This document shows positions 27,849 through 38,060 of a stretch of DNA of 64,000 nt, one piece after another; the first letter of the stretch is position 1; every line of letters starts with the position of its first letter. The notes under the pieces were generated by a model that saw only the letters and a program-made list of their open reading frames with translations, did no database searches and was not told the DNA's origin. A program made the position numbers and the translations under genes. This stretch comes from Paulinella micropora. Lineage: Eukaryota > Cercozoa > Imbricatea > Euglyphida > Paulinellidae. The stretch is taken from contig WBZZ01005752.1 in assembly GCA_019918135.1 (NCBI GenBank), forward strand, positions 12,501-76,500, in the 5' to 3' direction.

Positions 27849-30800
27849 CTATTTCCGGGGACGCTTGAGGCTCAGGGCGTAGGCCGCTTCCATGTCGTTG
27901 ATGCAGCGCTCTCGCTGGTCCGGCTTCAGGTGCGAGACGGGGAACAGGTCCAGGCTGCACTCCAGTCGTTCGCGCAGTTGCTCGGACGCGTGCGTGTGCG
28001 CGCCGGGCAACGACCACACCGCGGCCGACAAGTGCTCCGCCAGCACGCCCTCCCGGGCGTCGCCCCCCGCCTGGCCTCCTGCAGCAGGGTGACCTTGACG
28101 TGCTCTAGGTGGCGGTAGAGCACGAGCACCGACAGCAACAGGCGCACGCACAGGCGCAGGTCGTGCGTCGGGCCGGAGGCCGGGCCTTGGCGTCAGTGTA
28201 CAGCGCGTGCGGGGCTGCCTCGAAGAACAGGCGCGCGGTGTTGGCGAGCTGGGCGGTCAGCGTCCGCAGCCAGAAGATCTGCTGCGCGTAGCGAAAATCG
28301 GCCGCGCCCGCCTGGCGCCCGTCGACGGCCTCCGGGACGCCGGCCAGGGCCTCGACGAAGGACTTGGCCCCGCGCCGGTGTAGCAGCAGCATGAAGCCGT
28401 TCAGCAGGGCCAGGTGTAAGGCCAGGCCCGCGGGGGCGTCCTCCAGCGCCGTCAGGTCCTGCCACCAGGCCGCGCGGCTCCCGTGCTCCGGGGGCTGGCC
28501 GTGCCGCTCGGCCCGCAGGATGGCCGACTGGGTGTGCGTCTGCCAGCCCCACGCGGTGGCCAGGTCGCTCGCCACGTACAGGCTGAGCTGCACGATGAGG
28601 TCTCGCTCGGCGGCGGCCGGCAGCGCCCGCGGGGCGATCGCGGCCGACAAAGACAGCACTTGCTCCCGGGTGCGGGCCTCCAGCTGCAGCAGCGAGGCCG
28701 CCGTGGGCCGTCCGTAGTGGCTCTCGAGGGCGGGGTCGGGGTCCTCGGGGGCCGGCCGGCCGTCGGCGGCGAAGCGGGCCTCCGGCTCCAGCGGCAGGGA
28801 CAGCGCCTCCCCGGGCCGGATGTGCCGGGCCGCGCACAGCAGCCCTACCGCATCGCTGTCGAACATGAGGCTCACGTTGTGGTCCTCCGCCGCCGGCAGC
28901 TGGGCCAAGAAGGGGTTCAGGACCGCTCCCACCACGGCGCCCGACAGGTAACTCCGGACCAGGAAGGCGTTGCGGCGGGCGTAGGCACAGAGCTGCTGCA
29001 CGTCGTCCTCGGCGACCTGCACCGCCAGCACCAGCCTGAGCAGCTGGGCCAGGTTCTGGGCCACCTGGGCCGGCAGGAGCTCCTCGCGCGCCGCCCCGTC
29101 CTCCGTGGCCGGGGCGCCTTCGGTGCGCCGGCAGTGCAGTTTGTCCAGCAGCACCTGCGACCAGCTGCAGGACCGTGGCTCGCGGGGGCTTTCCCAGGGC
29201 GGGGGCCGATCAGGGTTTCGAGGCACGCGTAGAAGAGGAGCAGGTGCCACTGGTGGGCGGTCGTCAGGTCCAGGCCCCGGGTAGAGGTGCGGCTCTCGTC
29301 GCCCAGCCCGGCGCAGAGGTCCAGCAGCTCTGGCGGCAGCAACGGTGTTTCGTACTGCACCTTGCGCGGGGGCTGGGCGGACCCGCGCGCGCTCGCCGTG
29401 CCGGGGTGGCGGTGGAAACAGTGCAGCACCCAGGCGGGCACGCACTGGCGCGAACGAATCGGCATGGGCCTGTTCTCCTTGGGGCTGTACGAGTGCGCCC
29501 GCTGCCCGCTGTACAAGACGCAGACCCCGGAGGGGCACTCGCCGATGACGCTGTCGGCCTCGGCGCCGCGGGAGGGCGTCTCGCCGAGGCGGAACACCAC
29601 CCGCGCGCTGTCCGTGTCATAGCGCAGCAACGAGCCCCCGTGCTTGCTGGCGTGCACCTCGTTCCACCAGGCCCAGTCGGTCTCCGTCTGCAGCGGCCGG
29701 CGCGGCCCTCCCCCTAGCGCCGGGCTGGCCCCCCGCCACCCGGACCCCCCCCCCCCCCCCGAGCCCCGCCTCCGCCCCGTAGCGCCCGCCCCCCGCCCCC
29801 CCCGGGGGCCGGGCGCCCTCCGGAGCCCCGCCGGAGGGCTCACCGCCGGGGGGCGGGTCCCCCGGGGTCAACCCGGCGGCGTGGCTCCGGAGGGTGTCCG
29901 GGAGCTGGGCGTTCGCCTCGTCCGGCGGCGCGGGGGGCAGCCGGGGGCCCGCCTGCGCTGGCACCGGGGCAGGGGACGCCCCCGCGTCCGCCCACGCTCG
30001 GGGCGGCCCGGCGTCCGCCTGCGCTGGCACCGGGGCGGGGGACGCCCCCGTGTTCGCCCTCGCTCGGGGCGGCCCGGCGTCCGCTTGCGCTGGCACCGGG
30101 GCGGGGGACGGCCCCGCGTCCGCCCACGCTCGGGGCGGCCCGGCGTCCGCTTGCGCTGGCACCGGGCGGGGGACGGCCCCGCGTCCGCCCACGCTCGGGG
30201 CGGCCCGGCGTCCGCCTGCGCTGGCACCGGAGCGGGGACGCCCCGTGTCCGCCCACGCTCGGGGGGGCTCGGCCTCCTCCGCCTGCGCAGGGAGTGACTC
30301 GGGCTCCTCCGCCTGCGCAAGGAGTGGCTCGGGCTCCTCCGCCTGCGCAAGGAGTGGCTCGGGCTCCTCCGCCTGCGCAAGGAGTGGCTCAGCTTCCGCC
30401 CACGCTCGGGGGGGCTCGGCGTCCGCCTGCGCAGGGCGGCCCGGCCTGCGCGGCACTGGCAGGAGCTCGGCGCCCGCCCAAGTATCTGCGTCGGCCTGCC
30501 TCATCAGCACGCTGGGCGGCTCGGCCTGCGCCTGGGCGGGTGCCCGGGGGGGGGACACGTCTCTTCCCCAGGGATCCGCGCTCCGCTCGGCCCCACCCAG
30601 TTCCACGTCTAGCATTTCACAGAGCTCCGCCATGATATCGGCGTCCCGATCCTCCAGCGGCGGGGGTCCGTCCGCCGTGGCCGCGCTGGCCGGGAGGTCT
30701 GGCCCTCCATCCGCGGCGCTCTTTCTGCCGCGACCACCGGGGTGCGTCAGCCACCCACTGGCCTGACGGCCCTCCGCCAGCCGCACCCCGCCCCTCCCCC

Positions 30801-30972
30801 TCTCTCTGCCTGGCTCCCCTCCTGGTCCAGGGGGCGGGGCCTTCTTCCTCTCCCCCTTCCTTCTCCCCCCCCCCCCCCCCCCCCCGCCCGGGAGAGCGTG
30901 TCCCTCCCTCTGGCCACCGCCGCCCTGCCCCCCCCGGCCCCGCCCGCCGGCCCAGTACGGTAGCGCAGACAT
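27849..30972 (-). pseudogene. Large unknown protein with tandem Ala/Pro/Glu repeats, broken
   Basis: A minus-strand locus of about 1,000 codons. Possible starts are MSALPYWAGG near 30971 or MAELCEMLDVELGG at 30633. The first third is low-complexity with tandem repeats (PAQADAGPPRAW and AQAEEPEPLL types). The rest is globular: a Trp-rich part (TETDWAWWNEVHASKHGG), many Leu-rich helices (LLLFYACLETLIG, LVLAVQVAEDDVQQ), LMFDSDAVGLL and a helical C-terminus (DLFPVSHLKPDQRERC). No enzyme motif or membrane span stands out. The frame breaks several times as given. It could be a tegument-like or structural protein; that is speculation from size and repeats. Confidence 0.5.
29900..30470. repeat. Coding tandem repeats (about 63-66 and 30 bases)
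   Basis: Within the large minus-strand locus, one unit encoding roughly PAQADAGPPRAWADAG is repeated about six times and a unit encoding AQAEEPEPLL is repeated about four times. It is pure low-complexity sequence and probably unstable. Confidence 0.85.
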
Positions 30973-30993
30973 TTGACCGCGGCCCCGCACCCG

Positions 30994-32466
30994 ATGGGCG
31001 GGCTCGCGCCGCAGTCCGCTGTGCCTCCGGCCGGCGGAGCCCCCGCTGCGGCCCCCACCCGCGTGGTGGTAGGCGCGGGCGGCGGCGGTGATACGGCCAT
31101 GGCCCTGGGCTTCGCGGCGACCAAACGCGGCCAGCCCGAGCGGGCCGGCGAGCTAGCGGGGCGTTGGGTGGTCCTGGCGGCGGGCTACGAGCTAGCCGAG
31201 TACCGGGCTGCGCTCGCCAGGGGCTGCTACACGCGCGAGGGGGTCTGTGTGCGCGGCGGCCTGGGGCCGGAGGCTCTAGCCCAGTACCTGGGCTTTGTGC
31301 TGGCGGGCGCGGCGCCGGGCCTGCCGGGCACGCTGCGCCTCAAGCCCCACACCCACGCGGAGCTGGTCCACGCCCTGACCCACGACTTTGCGGGCCTGCT
31401 ACCACCGGGGCACCGGGGGCAGCAGGCCGCGGAGGAGGCGCTCGCCCGGCCCGACTTCAAGTACCAAACCCTGCTGGAAGAATCGGAGGCCTTGTCCCAC
31501 GCGCAGGGCACAGAGCTCCTAGTGTTTGCGAGCCCCGGCCGGGCGGCGGACCGGGGGGCCGGCCGGGCGCTGCGCCAGCTGCTGCGGGCGTGCCTGCAGT
31601 CCTACCGGCCCGTCCGGGAGGTGTGGTTGTTGGACGCGGGGGGGGGGCCTGATGGTCGAGCGCGCGGGCGGCCGGGACGTGGCCGTGCGCAGTGCGTTCG
31701 AGACCTTGTGCCGCGAGTGCGCGAGCGGGGGTGCCCCGGCCCCCGCCTTCCGGTTGCGGCACGCCATCTTTGGCCTAGGCGTGGATGCACACGCCGCGCC
31801 GACCCTCGTGGCCGCCAACCTCTTTGCTTACCACGACCGCTTTGGCCACGCCCTGGGCTACTTCGACCCGGAACTCGCGGCCGAGTTCTATACCGCGTGC
31901 CAGACGCGCCCCGAGCTCCGGCCCTTGTTACAGCCCGGGCGGGCGTTGGGCGCCTGGACGGCGGCCTACGAAATGCTGCACCCGGGGTCGGCGGGCGAGG
32001 CCGCGGCCGCCGAGCGCAAGCAGTGGTGGCAGGCGCTGCGGCCCGGCCAGGCCGGCGGGCCCACGGACGCGCAGCTGTGGCTCTACTCCGAGCTCTTTAT
32101 TCGCCGGCGCCCGGAGTTCCAAGCACTAGAAGCCAGGGCCGCCCGGCAGCGCGCCGCCCAGGCCCGCGCCGCCGTCCAGGAACCGTTGGGCGTCGCGGCG
32201 TGGCTGCCGCCGGTCGCCGAGCACCCGTCCGGGCGCGCCGCGGGGGGCTGCCGCCGGTCGCCGAACACCCGTCCGGGCGCGCCGTGGGGGGGCTGCCGCC
32301 GGTCCCCGAGCACCCGCCCGGGGACGATGATGCCTCCTCGGCCCTGGCGGAGTTAGCGCGTGATCTGGCCACGCAGGACCCCACCCGGCGCCACATGGTC
32401 TGCAGCCTGCTGGCCGCCTGCTACATCATTGACTTTGTCTGCACACGGCCCGCGCCCGCCCGGTAG
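30994..32466 (+). pseudogene. DUF1152-like protein, broken
   Basis: From ATG 30994. Near residue 20 it has VVVGAGGGGDTAMAL, the Gly-rich loop that opens DUF1152 proteins, and around residue 200 EVWLLDAGGG, which recalls the conserved acidic DxGGD block of the same family; the HAIFGLGVDAHA segment fits the later G-x-D block. DUF1152 is a cytosolic family of unknown function found in archaea, bacteria and eukaryotes. The C-terminus ends with a hydrophobic helix (LLAACYIIDFVC). The frame is interrupted, so it is broken as given. Proline-rich repeats (about 32,200-32,310) lie near the end. Its start faces the divergent large gene. Confidence 0.45.
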
Positions 32467-32597
32467 CCCCCCCCAGCCCGGCCCGTCCCGAGCGGGCGAC
32501 CGGGCACGGGGACTCCCCCTGCTCCGGGGCTCGGGGCTCGGGGGCGGCTTCCTCTCCTCCCCCCCCCCCCCTGCGTGCTCAGGTAGATAAAAAAGCT

Positions 32598-32638
<41 letters not shown>

Positions 32639-32780
32639 CACAGACCTCCCTCCGGCGCCCCCCGGCCGCCAGCACGGGGGGGGGCTGGGTCCTCCCCCGG
32701 GCAAGGCCTTGTAATGCTCACGCTGTTTAATCAAGAAGAGGCAGAACTGTGCGGACGGCCGCCAGCGCTACGGTGGGTGG
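32467..32780. other. Convergent intergenic region with CT array and minus ATTAAA
   Basis: It holds a CT dinucleotide array (about 32,599-32,634), a C run near 32,560, and plus TTTAAT at 32726-32731, the cleavage signal of the minus gene that ends at 32781. No gene seen. Confidence 0.65.
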
Positions 32781-33227
32781 CTAGTCAGAGCCTTCGTCTT
32801 CTTCTGCCTGCCAGTGAGCCTGCTCGTGCAGGCACGGCAAGTGTCCCGGCTCACCCCCGTGCCCTGGCTGGCCACCGGCGGACGGACACAATGACTCCAG
32901 ACCCGCGCGGACTTCGGCTAGGCTTCTTTGGGCCTGGTCCAGTGTGTTGAGCACCTCCCGGAGGCACGCTAGCCCTTGCAGCCATTGCTGTCTGTCCCGT
33001 TCCAGGCGCGCACTGAGCCCGAGCAGGCGTTCCAGCTCACGCCGCGACCGCTCGGCCTCCTGGTCTCGGGCCAGCTGGTGCTGGGCGTTCTCCACCGCGC
33101 CCAGGAGCGAGCAGGCTAGGTACCACAACAGCAACAGCGCGAGCGGCCCGCACAGCACAGACGCTAGCGCGGGGACCGTGTCGGGCAGCCCCAGCCCGGC
33201 TAGCAGAACTTCCCACTTCGGCAGCAT
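32781..33227 (-). CDS. Small membrane protein with coiled coil
   Basis: 148 residues from the ATG at 33227 (MLPKWEVLLAGLGLP). A single transmembrane helix (about residues 17-45, LASVLCGPLALLLLWYLACS) is followed by an Arg/Glu/Leu coiled coil (about 50-115, with RRELERLLGLSARLER) and an acidic tail (EEDEGSD). It looks like a type II or tail-exposed membrane protein that could oligomerise. A longer low-complexity N-terminal extension to 33554 is open but unlikely. No family recognised. Confidence 0.6.
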   Translation of the reverse strand: MLPKWEVLLAGLGLPDTVPALASVLCGPLALLLLWYLACSLLGAVENAQHQLARDQEAERSRRELERLLGLSARLERDRQQWLQGLACLREVLNTLDQAQRSLAEVRAGLESLCPSAGGQPGHGGEPGHLPCLHEQAHWQAEEDEGSD

Positions 33228-33525
33228 CCTTTGTGCCTCCGACCGCGACTCCGTGCGGTCGCCGGCGCCGTTCTGACCCCCGGCCGCGCTGGCCCACGGC
33301 CGGGCAGGCCCGGGGGGGGCGCACGGAGGGGGGGGGGGGGGCGTACCAGCGGGCCCGCTGGCGCGAGGCGGAAGAGGGGGGCGCAGGGGGGGGGAGAAAG
33401 AAGACTCTCCTCCGCCCTGCCGTGTGTCCGGCGCCGCCTCCCCCCCTCCCCCCTGCCCACCCCCGGCCACGCCCGCGACGTTGTGGGCGGCACAATTGAC
33501 GCTGCGCCTGTTACCCGCGTTGGCC

Positions 33526-33657
33526 ATGTTCAAGAAGCGCAAAGACAAGTCCAAGAGGTGGCCTAGGCCCCCACCCGACTATCCCGTCTGGCCGGCCGGC
33601 CCGAGGCCCGAAGACGCGGCCTGGCAGCTCTGGCGCGCAGGACCCTGGCGCGAATAG
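33526..33657 (+). CDS. Candidate microprotein, 43 residues
   Basis: Starts MFKKRKDKSKRWPRPPPDYP: a very basic N-terminus, then Pro/Trp-rich. It lies on the strand opposite the start region of the small membrane protein. It may be real because its composition is less biased than the surrounding shadow frames, but support is weak. Confidence 0.3.
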   Translation: MFKKRKDKSKRWPRPPPDYPVWPAGPRPEDAAWQLWRAGPWRE

Positions 33658-34337
33658 ACGCGGGCGCGCCAGCCAGGGAAGGGGCCGCGGGCCGGCCGCC
33701 CCCCCCCCCCCCCGCACGCGCGCGTGCCGGCCCCGGACGGGGGGGGGGGCGGGGTGCGTGGCTGGCGGTGGCAGGCGGCTCGGGGGAGAGAGGCAGCGTG
33801 GGCCGGCTACCTCGGTGGCCGCGCGCAGGAGGCCAGGGGGGGGGGGGCTCTCCTCTTCGCGGGGCACTCGTTCCTCCTCTGGCCTCCTGCAGCAGGCCTA
33901 GGTTCGGGGCAGGGACAGCACTCGCGGCGGACCAAGACCCCCCCCCCCCCCGCCCCGTCCTGGCACCTGCTAGTTCTCCCTGCCAAGCGTCAGAGCGTCT
34001 GGCTTTTTTGTCGAGGATTTTCTTGCTTAAGCACGTCTGGCTTTAATGAAAAGAATTCCTTTCTTTACATTGGCCGGGCTTTCCCCCGCCTTGCCCCCCT
34101 TGGGGGTGACGAGATCCCGCGAAGGCCAGAGCCCGAGCAAGCAGGAGAGAGAGAGGAGTGTGTCGTTGTCCGCCGGCGGACCAGAGGAAAAGCGTACCCC
34201 CCCTGATGAGGTGTGCCGTAGCTGCTCTTGGTGAAGAAAAGTGCAGAGGAGAGTAGTAGGGATTGAAAAGCCAGAGTGTTGTGGGGGCCCCCAGCACCCG
34301 CCCCGTAGTAGCCGCGTCCTGCGCTCCAGTGCTAGCT
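33658..34337. other. Intergenic region with G/C runs and minus ATTAAA at 34042-34047
   Basis: C runs near 33,700 and 33,940 and G runs near 33,740 and 33,840. Plus TTTAAT at 34042-34047 may be the distal cleavage signal of the Sel1 gene, leaving a long 3' untranslated region. No gene seen. Confidence 0.5.
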
Positions 34338-34778
34338 CTAGCGCAGGTCCTTCCTACCAAGCCACCACAGAGAGCTGGCGTTGCCCTGCGCGGCCGCTCG
34401 CGTGAACAAGTCCTTGGCCGTGGCAAGGTCCCTGGCCACCCCGCCGTCGCCAAAATAATACAGTACGCCCAGCTTCCGCAGGGCGTTGGTGTTGTTCTGT
34501 GCAGCCGCTCGTCTGTACCACTCCATGGCCTTGGCAGTGTCTTGTGTCACGCCCTGGCCCCTTCCGTAACAAACACCGAGCAGAAACTGAGCGTCTGCAT
34601 GGCCCTGCTCAGCTGCCCGCGTATACCACTGCGCTGCTAGGGCCAAGTCCTGGGCCACACCCGCGCCTTGCGCGTAGCAGAGCCCGAGGTGGCACTGGTA
34701 ACGGGCGTCGCCTTGCGCGGCCGCCTGGGCGTACCGAGCCGTCCTCGCCCTCCACCCAGCGCTTTGGCTCTGGGCCAT
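34338..34778 (-). CDS. Sel1-repeat protein
   Basis: 146 residues, ATG at 34778. It is built of three to four Sel1-like repeats (36 residues each): ARYQCHLGLCYAQGAGVAQD, AQWYTRAAEQGHADAQFLLG, CYGRGQGVTQDTAKAMEWYR and LGVLYYFGDGGVARDLATA. Sel1 repeats are alpha/alpha solenoids that mediate protein-protein contacts, for example in ER-associated degradation adaptors and in many amoeba-associated bacteria and viruses. No signal peptide, so probably cytosolic. The gene is open throughout. With only a few repeats it is short for the family. Confidence 0.85.
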   Translation of the reverse strand: MAQSQSAGWRARTARYAQAAAQGDARYQCHLGLCYAQGAGVAQDLALAAQWYTRAAEQGHADAQFLLGVCYGRGQGVTQDTAKAMEWYRRAAAQNNTNALRKLGVLYYFGDGGVARDLATAKDLFTRAAAQGNASSLWWLGRKDLR

Positions 34779-34881
34779 GTCCAAAATCCGCCGGCGGGAG
34801 AAAAAGTTAGTGGTATCTCTTTACCTAGCAGGAACAATAAGCGCGACAACTACCTTGGCCTCCTGCTCCCTGGCGGATAGG

Positions 34882-36174
34882 CTAGGGAGGAGAGCGGGAG
34901 AGTGAGGAAGGAGCAGAAGAGCCCTTCCCCCTGGCCTTAATTTGCTTGTACTGAGCACGCAGAGGCGGGCCCCCTGCAGCCAGGTAGACTAGGAGAGAGA
35001 GAGAGCGCGCGGGCGTGCAGGAACCGGCTAAAAAAACCTGCCTGGCGCTTTCTCTCTCGGGCTCCAGGGACCCCGGCTCTTTACTACAGCCCTCCGCCCG
35101 CAGGGAGCTCGTTCCCTGCTGGGGAGCCTCCTCGTCCGGCTCGTCCTCCGACTCCGACTCGTCCTCTGACCCTTGCTCGTCTTCTGACCCTTGCTCGTCC
35201 GCTGGCTCCGGCTCGTCCTCTGGCCCCGGCTCGTCCTCTGACTCCGAATCGTCCTCTGACTTCGACTCGTCCTCTTTTTCGCCTCGGGGAGTTTCCGCCC
35301 CGGCTGGCTGATCCAGGGCGGCCGCCGCCCGGGGCCCCAGGTACGCGGCCAGCACAAACAACTGGGCCCGGCCCTGGTCCGTGTGGTCGGTGGCGTCGGC
35401 GGGCCGCAGCTGGTCCCACGCGGCCCGCGCGTCGACCACGAGTTGCAGCAGCAGCTGGCGGGCCAGCACGTTCAGCACAACGGGCTCGTCCCGGGCCGCT
35501 AGCTCCGCCAGCGCCGCCGGCACCAGTACACCGCGCGCGCGCTCCTCGCCCTTGTGCTTCTTGCGAGCCCGGGCCCGCGGCCTACTCTGCCCATCACCCA
35601 GCAGCTCCGAGGCCAGCGCTGCACGCGCCGTGTGCACCACTTGGGTGTAGGGGTGGAGGCGCAGCCACCGGCGGCTCGAGGTCTCGTCGCCGCCGCCCCC
35701 CGGGCTCCCCAGGTCGTGCCCGTACAGCAGTGCGGCGTCCTGCTGCGCCTGCAAGTGCTGGTAAGGGTCCGTCGCGGCGCTGAGAGCGGCTACGACCTCG
35801 CGGAGGCTAGCCCAGTCGCCCTTCCGCCAGGGTCCGTCCAGGAGCGGCAGGCGCACCTCCGGGGCCCGCCGGGCCAGCTCCCGGAGCTGGCCCTCGCTGT
35901 GGCCCGCGGCCTGCTCCTCCTGCCGGTCCAGCTCGGCACAGTGCGCCAGGAAGTCTGGCTGGGCGAGCACGCGCCGCAGCAGCGGCAGCGCCTCTTGGGC
36001 CCAGGGGTGGGCAGGAAAGCCGTGGGCGGGGTCGCACACGTAGTCCAGCAAGCGACGCCAGCCGTCACGGAGTTCCGCGCGCGGGGCCCCGGGCTCCTCC
36101 TCGATGGCGAAGACCAGCTGGACGGGGGGCTGCCGGGGGTGCAGGACGGTATAGGCGCGCGTGGTACCGTGCAT
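34882..36174 (-). CDS. Unknown protein with acidic Ser/Glu/Asp repeat
   Basis: 430 residues from ATG 36174 (MHGTTRAYTVLHPRQPPVQL). Residues about 1-300 look globular and helical, with LRREVV-like and LLQLVVDARAAWDQLRP segments and a basic patch (SRPRARARKKHKGEE). Residues about 305-365 are an acidic tract of SEDE/PEDE type repeats. The C-terminus has a short hydrophobic stretch (SLSLLVYLAAGG) and a basic end. The gene is open throughout. The mixture of basic patch and acidic tract suggests nucleic-acid or histone contact, but no family is recognised. Confidence 0.6.
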   Translation of the reverse strand: MHGTTRAYTVLHPRQPPVQLVFAIEEEPGAPRAELRDGWRRLLDYVCDPAHGFPAHPWAQEALPLLRRVLAQPDFLAHCAELDRQEEQAAGHSEGQLRELARRAPEVRLPLLDGPWRKGDWASLREVVAALSAATDPYQHLQAQQDAALLYGHDLGSPGGGGDETSSRRWLRLHPYTQVVHTARAALASELLGDGQSRPRARARKKHKGEERARGVLVPAALAELAARDEPVVLNVLARQLLLQLVVDARAAWDQLRPADATDHTDQGRAQLFVLAAYLGPRAAAALDQPAGAETPRGEKEDESKSEDDSESEDEPGPEDEPEPADEQGSEDEQGSEDESESEDEPDEEAPQQGTSSLRAEGCSKEPGSLEPERESARQVFLAGSCTPARSLSLLVYLAAGGPPLRAQYKQIKARGKGSSAPSSLSRSPP

Positions 36175-36520
36175 AGCGCCGGGCTGAATGAGTTCGCGGG
36201 GTGCTGCTGCGTGTCGGGCGAGCTGGGCTTCTGGGCCGGGGCAGGCGGGGGGCGGGCGGAGGGCGTGCGCGGCGCCCCTCCCCGTGCCCCGGGGCGTGCG
36301 CGCGCGGGCCCCCCTCCCCACCGCACAGGGGAGAACGTCCCCCTAGGGAGGAGCTCCCTCCCCCCTGGTCGGCCGGCCGGCGAGGAGGGATGAAGGGAGG
36401 AGGCGCCCGCGTGGGGGCACGGGCCTCGTGCCGGCGTGGCCCGCCGTGGCTACCCGCACCGCCGGTACCCGAGGGGGTCAGCTAGTCAGGCGGACCTAGC
36501 CAGTGGGGGGGGGGGGGGTG
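36175..36520. other. Spacer left of the inverted repeat
   Basis: No gene seen beyond a possible N-terminal extension of the minus gene. It ends with a G run (36,508-36,518) next to two copies of an AGCTAGTC-GGCGGACCT motif. Confidence 0.4.
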
Positions 36521-36681
36521 TCAGCTAGTCGGGCGGACCTAACCGAAGTCGACCGGGCCGGTTGGTACAAGGCTGGCGGGCCAAGCTTAGTCAGTCATTT
36601 AAGGAAGCCAACAGTGACAGCTGGTTGGCGGTAGGCTAGCTCCAACCGAACAACTAACTTCAGCACTGTCCAGGCCGGCGG

Positions 36682-36990
36682 CTAGGCCGAATAGTCCACC
36701 TCCGCCAGCAGCCTGGCGCGGGGGCGAGCACGGATCCGCGCGATTTCTTGCAGCACTTGTAGGCGTTCGTCGGCAGAGCCGGGAAGGTGGCTGTCGCTGA
36801 CGCCCGCGTGCCTCAGCGCTTGCCCCAGGATAGCCCGTACGTAGCCCGGTCCCTGCCTGGGCAGCCCCTGCCGCGCATAGTTCGCATCGACGCTGGGCTT
36901 GGCTGAGTCGCACAGCAAGCGGAGGATCTCCTGGGCGTCCTGGGACAGCGCATTCACGGCAGCGGAGCTTACATTCTGTTGCTCAGGCAT
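36682..36990 (-). CDS. Inverted-repeat protein, left copy
   Basis: 102 residues, ATG at 36990 (MPEQQNVSSAAVNALSQDAQ). Mostly helical, with EILRLLCDSAKPSVDANYAR, a short Gly/Arg turn and a second helical part ending LLAEVDYSA. It is about 85-90 percent identical to the right-arm copy at 37591-37899 and diverges from it head to head. Soluble, no signal peptide. The family is unknown. Both copies are open and keep the same length, which suggests selection or gene conversion between arms. Confidence 0.7.
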   Translation of the reverse strand: MPEQQNVSSAAVNALSQDAQEILRLLCDSAKPSVDANYARQGLPRQGPGYVRAILGQALRHAGVSDSHLPGSADERLQVLQEIARIRARPRARLLAEVDYSA

Positions 36991-37590
36991 CGCGACGAGT
37001 AGGCCGCGAGTAGCAGGAGCTAGGTCGTCGTGGGTTGCGAGACGCAGGTATAGTGTGAGCCAGTCGGGGCGAGCCTGGCCAGAGCGCTCCTGGCCAGCGC
37101 GCGCCCGACCAGCGCGCTCCCGGCCAGGGCGGGCGTGCCCGTGCCACGCGTCTTCGTGCCGCGCGCTGGGAGGGGGCACGCCCTCCCCCTTGGGCGCAGG
37201 TCTGGCGCGCGCCGGCGCCCCCGACAGGGGGGCAGCACGCCTCTTCCCCTCCCCCCACGCGTGCGGCCGCGCGTGCGACTGCCAGTCGTACAGGGGGGGG
37301 GAGCCGCTCGGCCCCGGCGCGCGCCCGGCGCCGCCGACGGGGGGGGGGGGGGGGGGGGCGCCCTCCCCCCCTCTTACGCCAGACATGGGCACGCGCGCGC
37401 CGGTGGAACATGCGTGACACAAGCACGCGCGCGCTGGCCGAAACGCGCCGGCCAGGCGCACGCGCGCGCTGGGTGGGCGCGCGCTGGGGGGGGACGCGCT
37501 CTGGCCAGGCTCGCCACGACCGGCTCACAAGACCTGCGTCTTTCAACCCACGACGACCTAGCTCCGGCTACTCGCGGCCTACCCACAGCG

Positions 37591-37899
37591 ATGCCTGACC
37601 AACAGAATGTAAGCTCTGCTGCCGTGAATACGCTGTCCAAGGACGCCCAGGAGATCCTCCGCTTTCTGTGCGACTCAGCCAAGCCCAGCGTCGATGCGAG
37701 CTATGCGCAGCAGGGGCTGCCCAGGCAGGGAACGGGCTACGTACGGGCTATCCTGGGGCAAGCGCTGAGCAACGCGGGCGTCAGCGACAGCCACCTTCCC
37801 GACTCCGCCGACGAACGCCTACAAGTGCTGCAAGGAATCGCGCGGATCCGTGCTCGCATCCACGCCGTGCTGCAGGCGGAAGTGGACGATTCGGCCTAG
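37591..37899 (+). CDS. Inverted-repeat protein, right copy
   Basis: 102 residues, ATG at 37591 (MPDQQNVSSAAVNTLSKDAQ). Same length and architecture as the left copy, with about a dozen substitutions, several of them conservative. ATTAAA follows at 37981, about 80 bases after the stop. The 600 bases between the two ATGs carry both leaders and the palindrome, so the promoters may be shared. Confidence 0.7.
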   Translation: MPDQQNVSSAAVNTLSKDAQEILRFLCDSAKPSVDASYAQQGLPRQGTGYVRAILGQALSNAGVSDSHLPDSADERLQVLQGIARIRARIHAVLQAEVDDSA

Positions 37900-37980
37900 C
37901 CGCCGGCCTGGACAGTGCTGAAGTTAGTTAGTCGGTAGGTGCTAGCCTACCGAAACCAGCTGTTACTTGTTTTTGGTTTG

Positions 37981-37986
37981 ATTAAA
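37981..37986 (+). terminator. ATTAAA signal of the right-arm gene
   Basis: ATTAAA about 80 bases after TAG 37,899, inside the right arm. The matching place in the left arm has a related but non-canonical TTAAAT. Confidence 0.7.
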
Positions 37987-38060
37987 CGACTGACTAAGCT
38001 TGGCCTGCCAGCCGTGCACAGACCGGCCCGGTAAAACTTCTAGGTCCGTCTGACTAGCTT

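Larger units (their letters stand above)
36521..38060. repeat. Long inverted repeat (arms about 0.5-0.75 kb) with a central palindrome
   Basis: Left arm about 36,521-37,110 and right arm about 37,480-38,060 are reverse complements with scattered differences: AGCTAGTC-GGCGGACCT outer edges, matching CTTAGTCAGTC / GACTGACTAAG segments (36,586 and 37,989), and matching genes ending at 36,682 and 37,899. Arm positions add to a nearly constant value, placing the centre near 37,290. At 37,276-37,288 lies CGACTGCCAGTCG, a perfect 13-base palindrome. Between arm ends and centre the sequence is G/C-run-rich and diverged. The arrangement could form a hairpin or cruciform. Confidence 0.9.

Noticed and set aside
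34338-34778. Sel1-repeat gene as bacterial contamination
   Set aside because: It lies between genes of the same style, with the same composition and no bacterial ribosome-binding site; Sel1 repeats occur widely.
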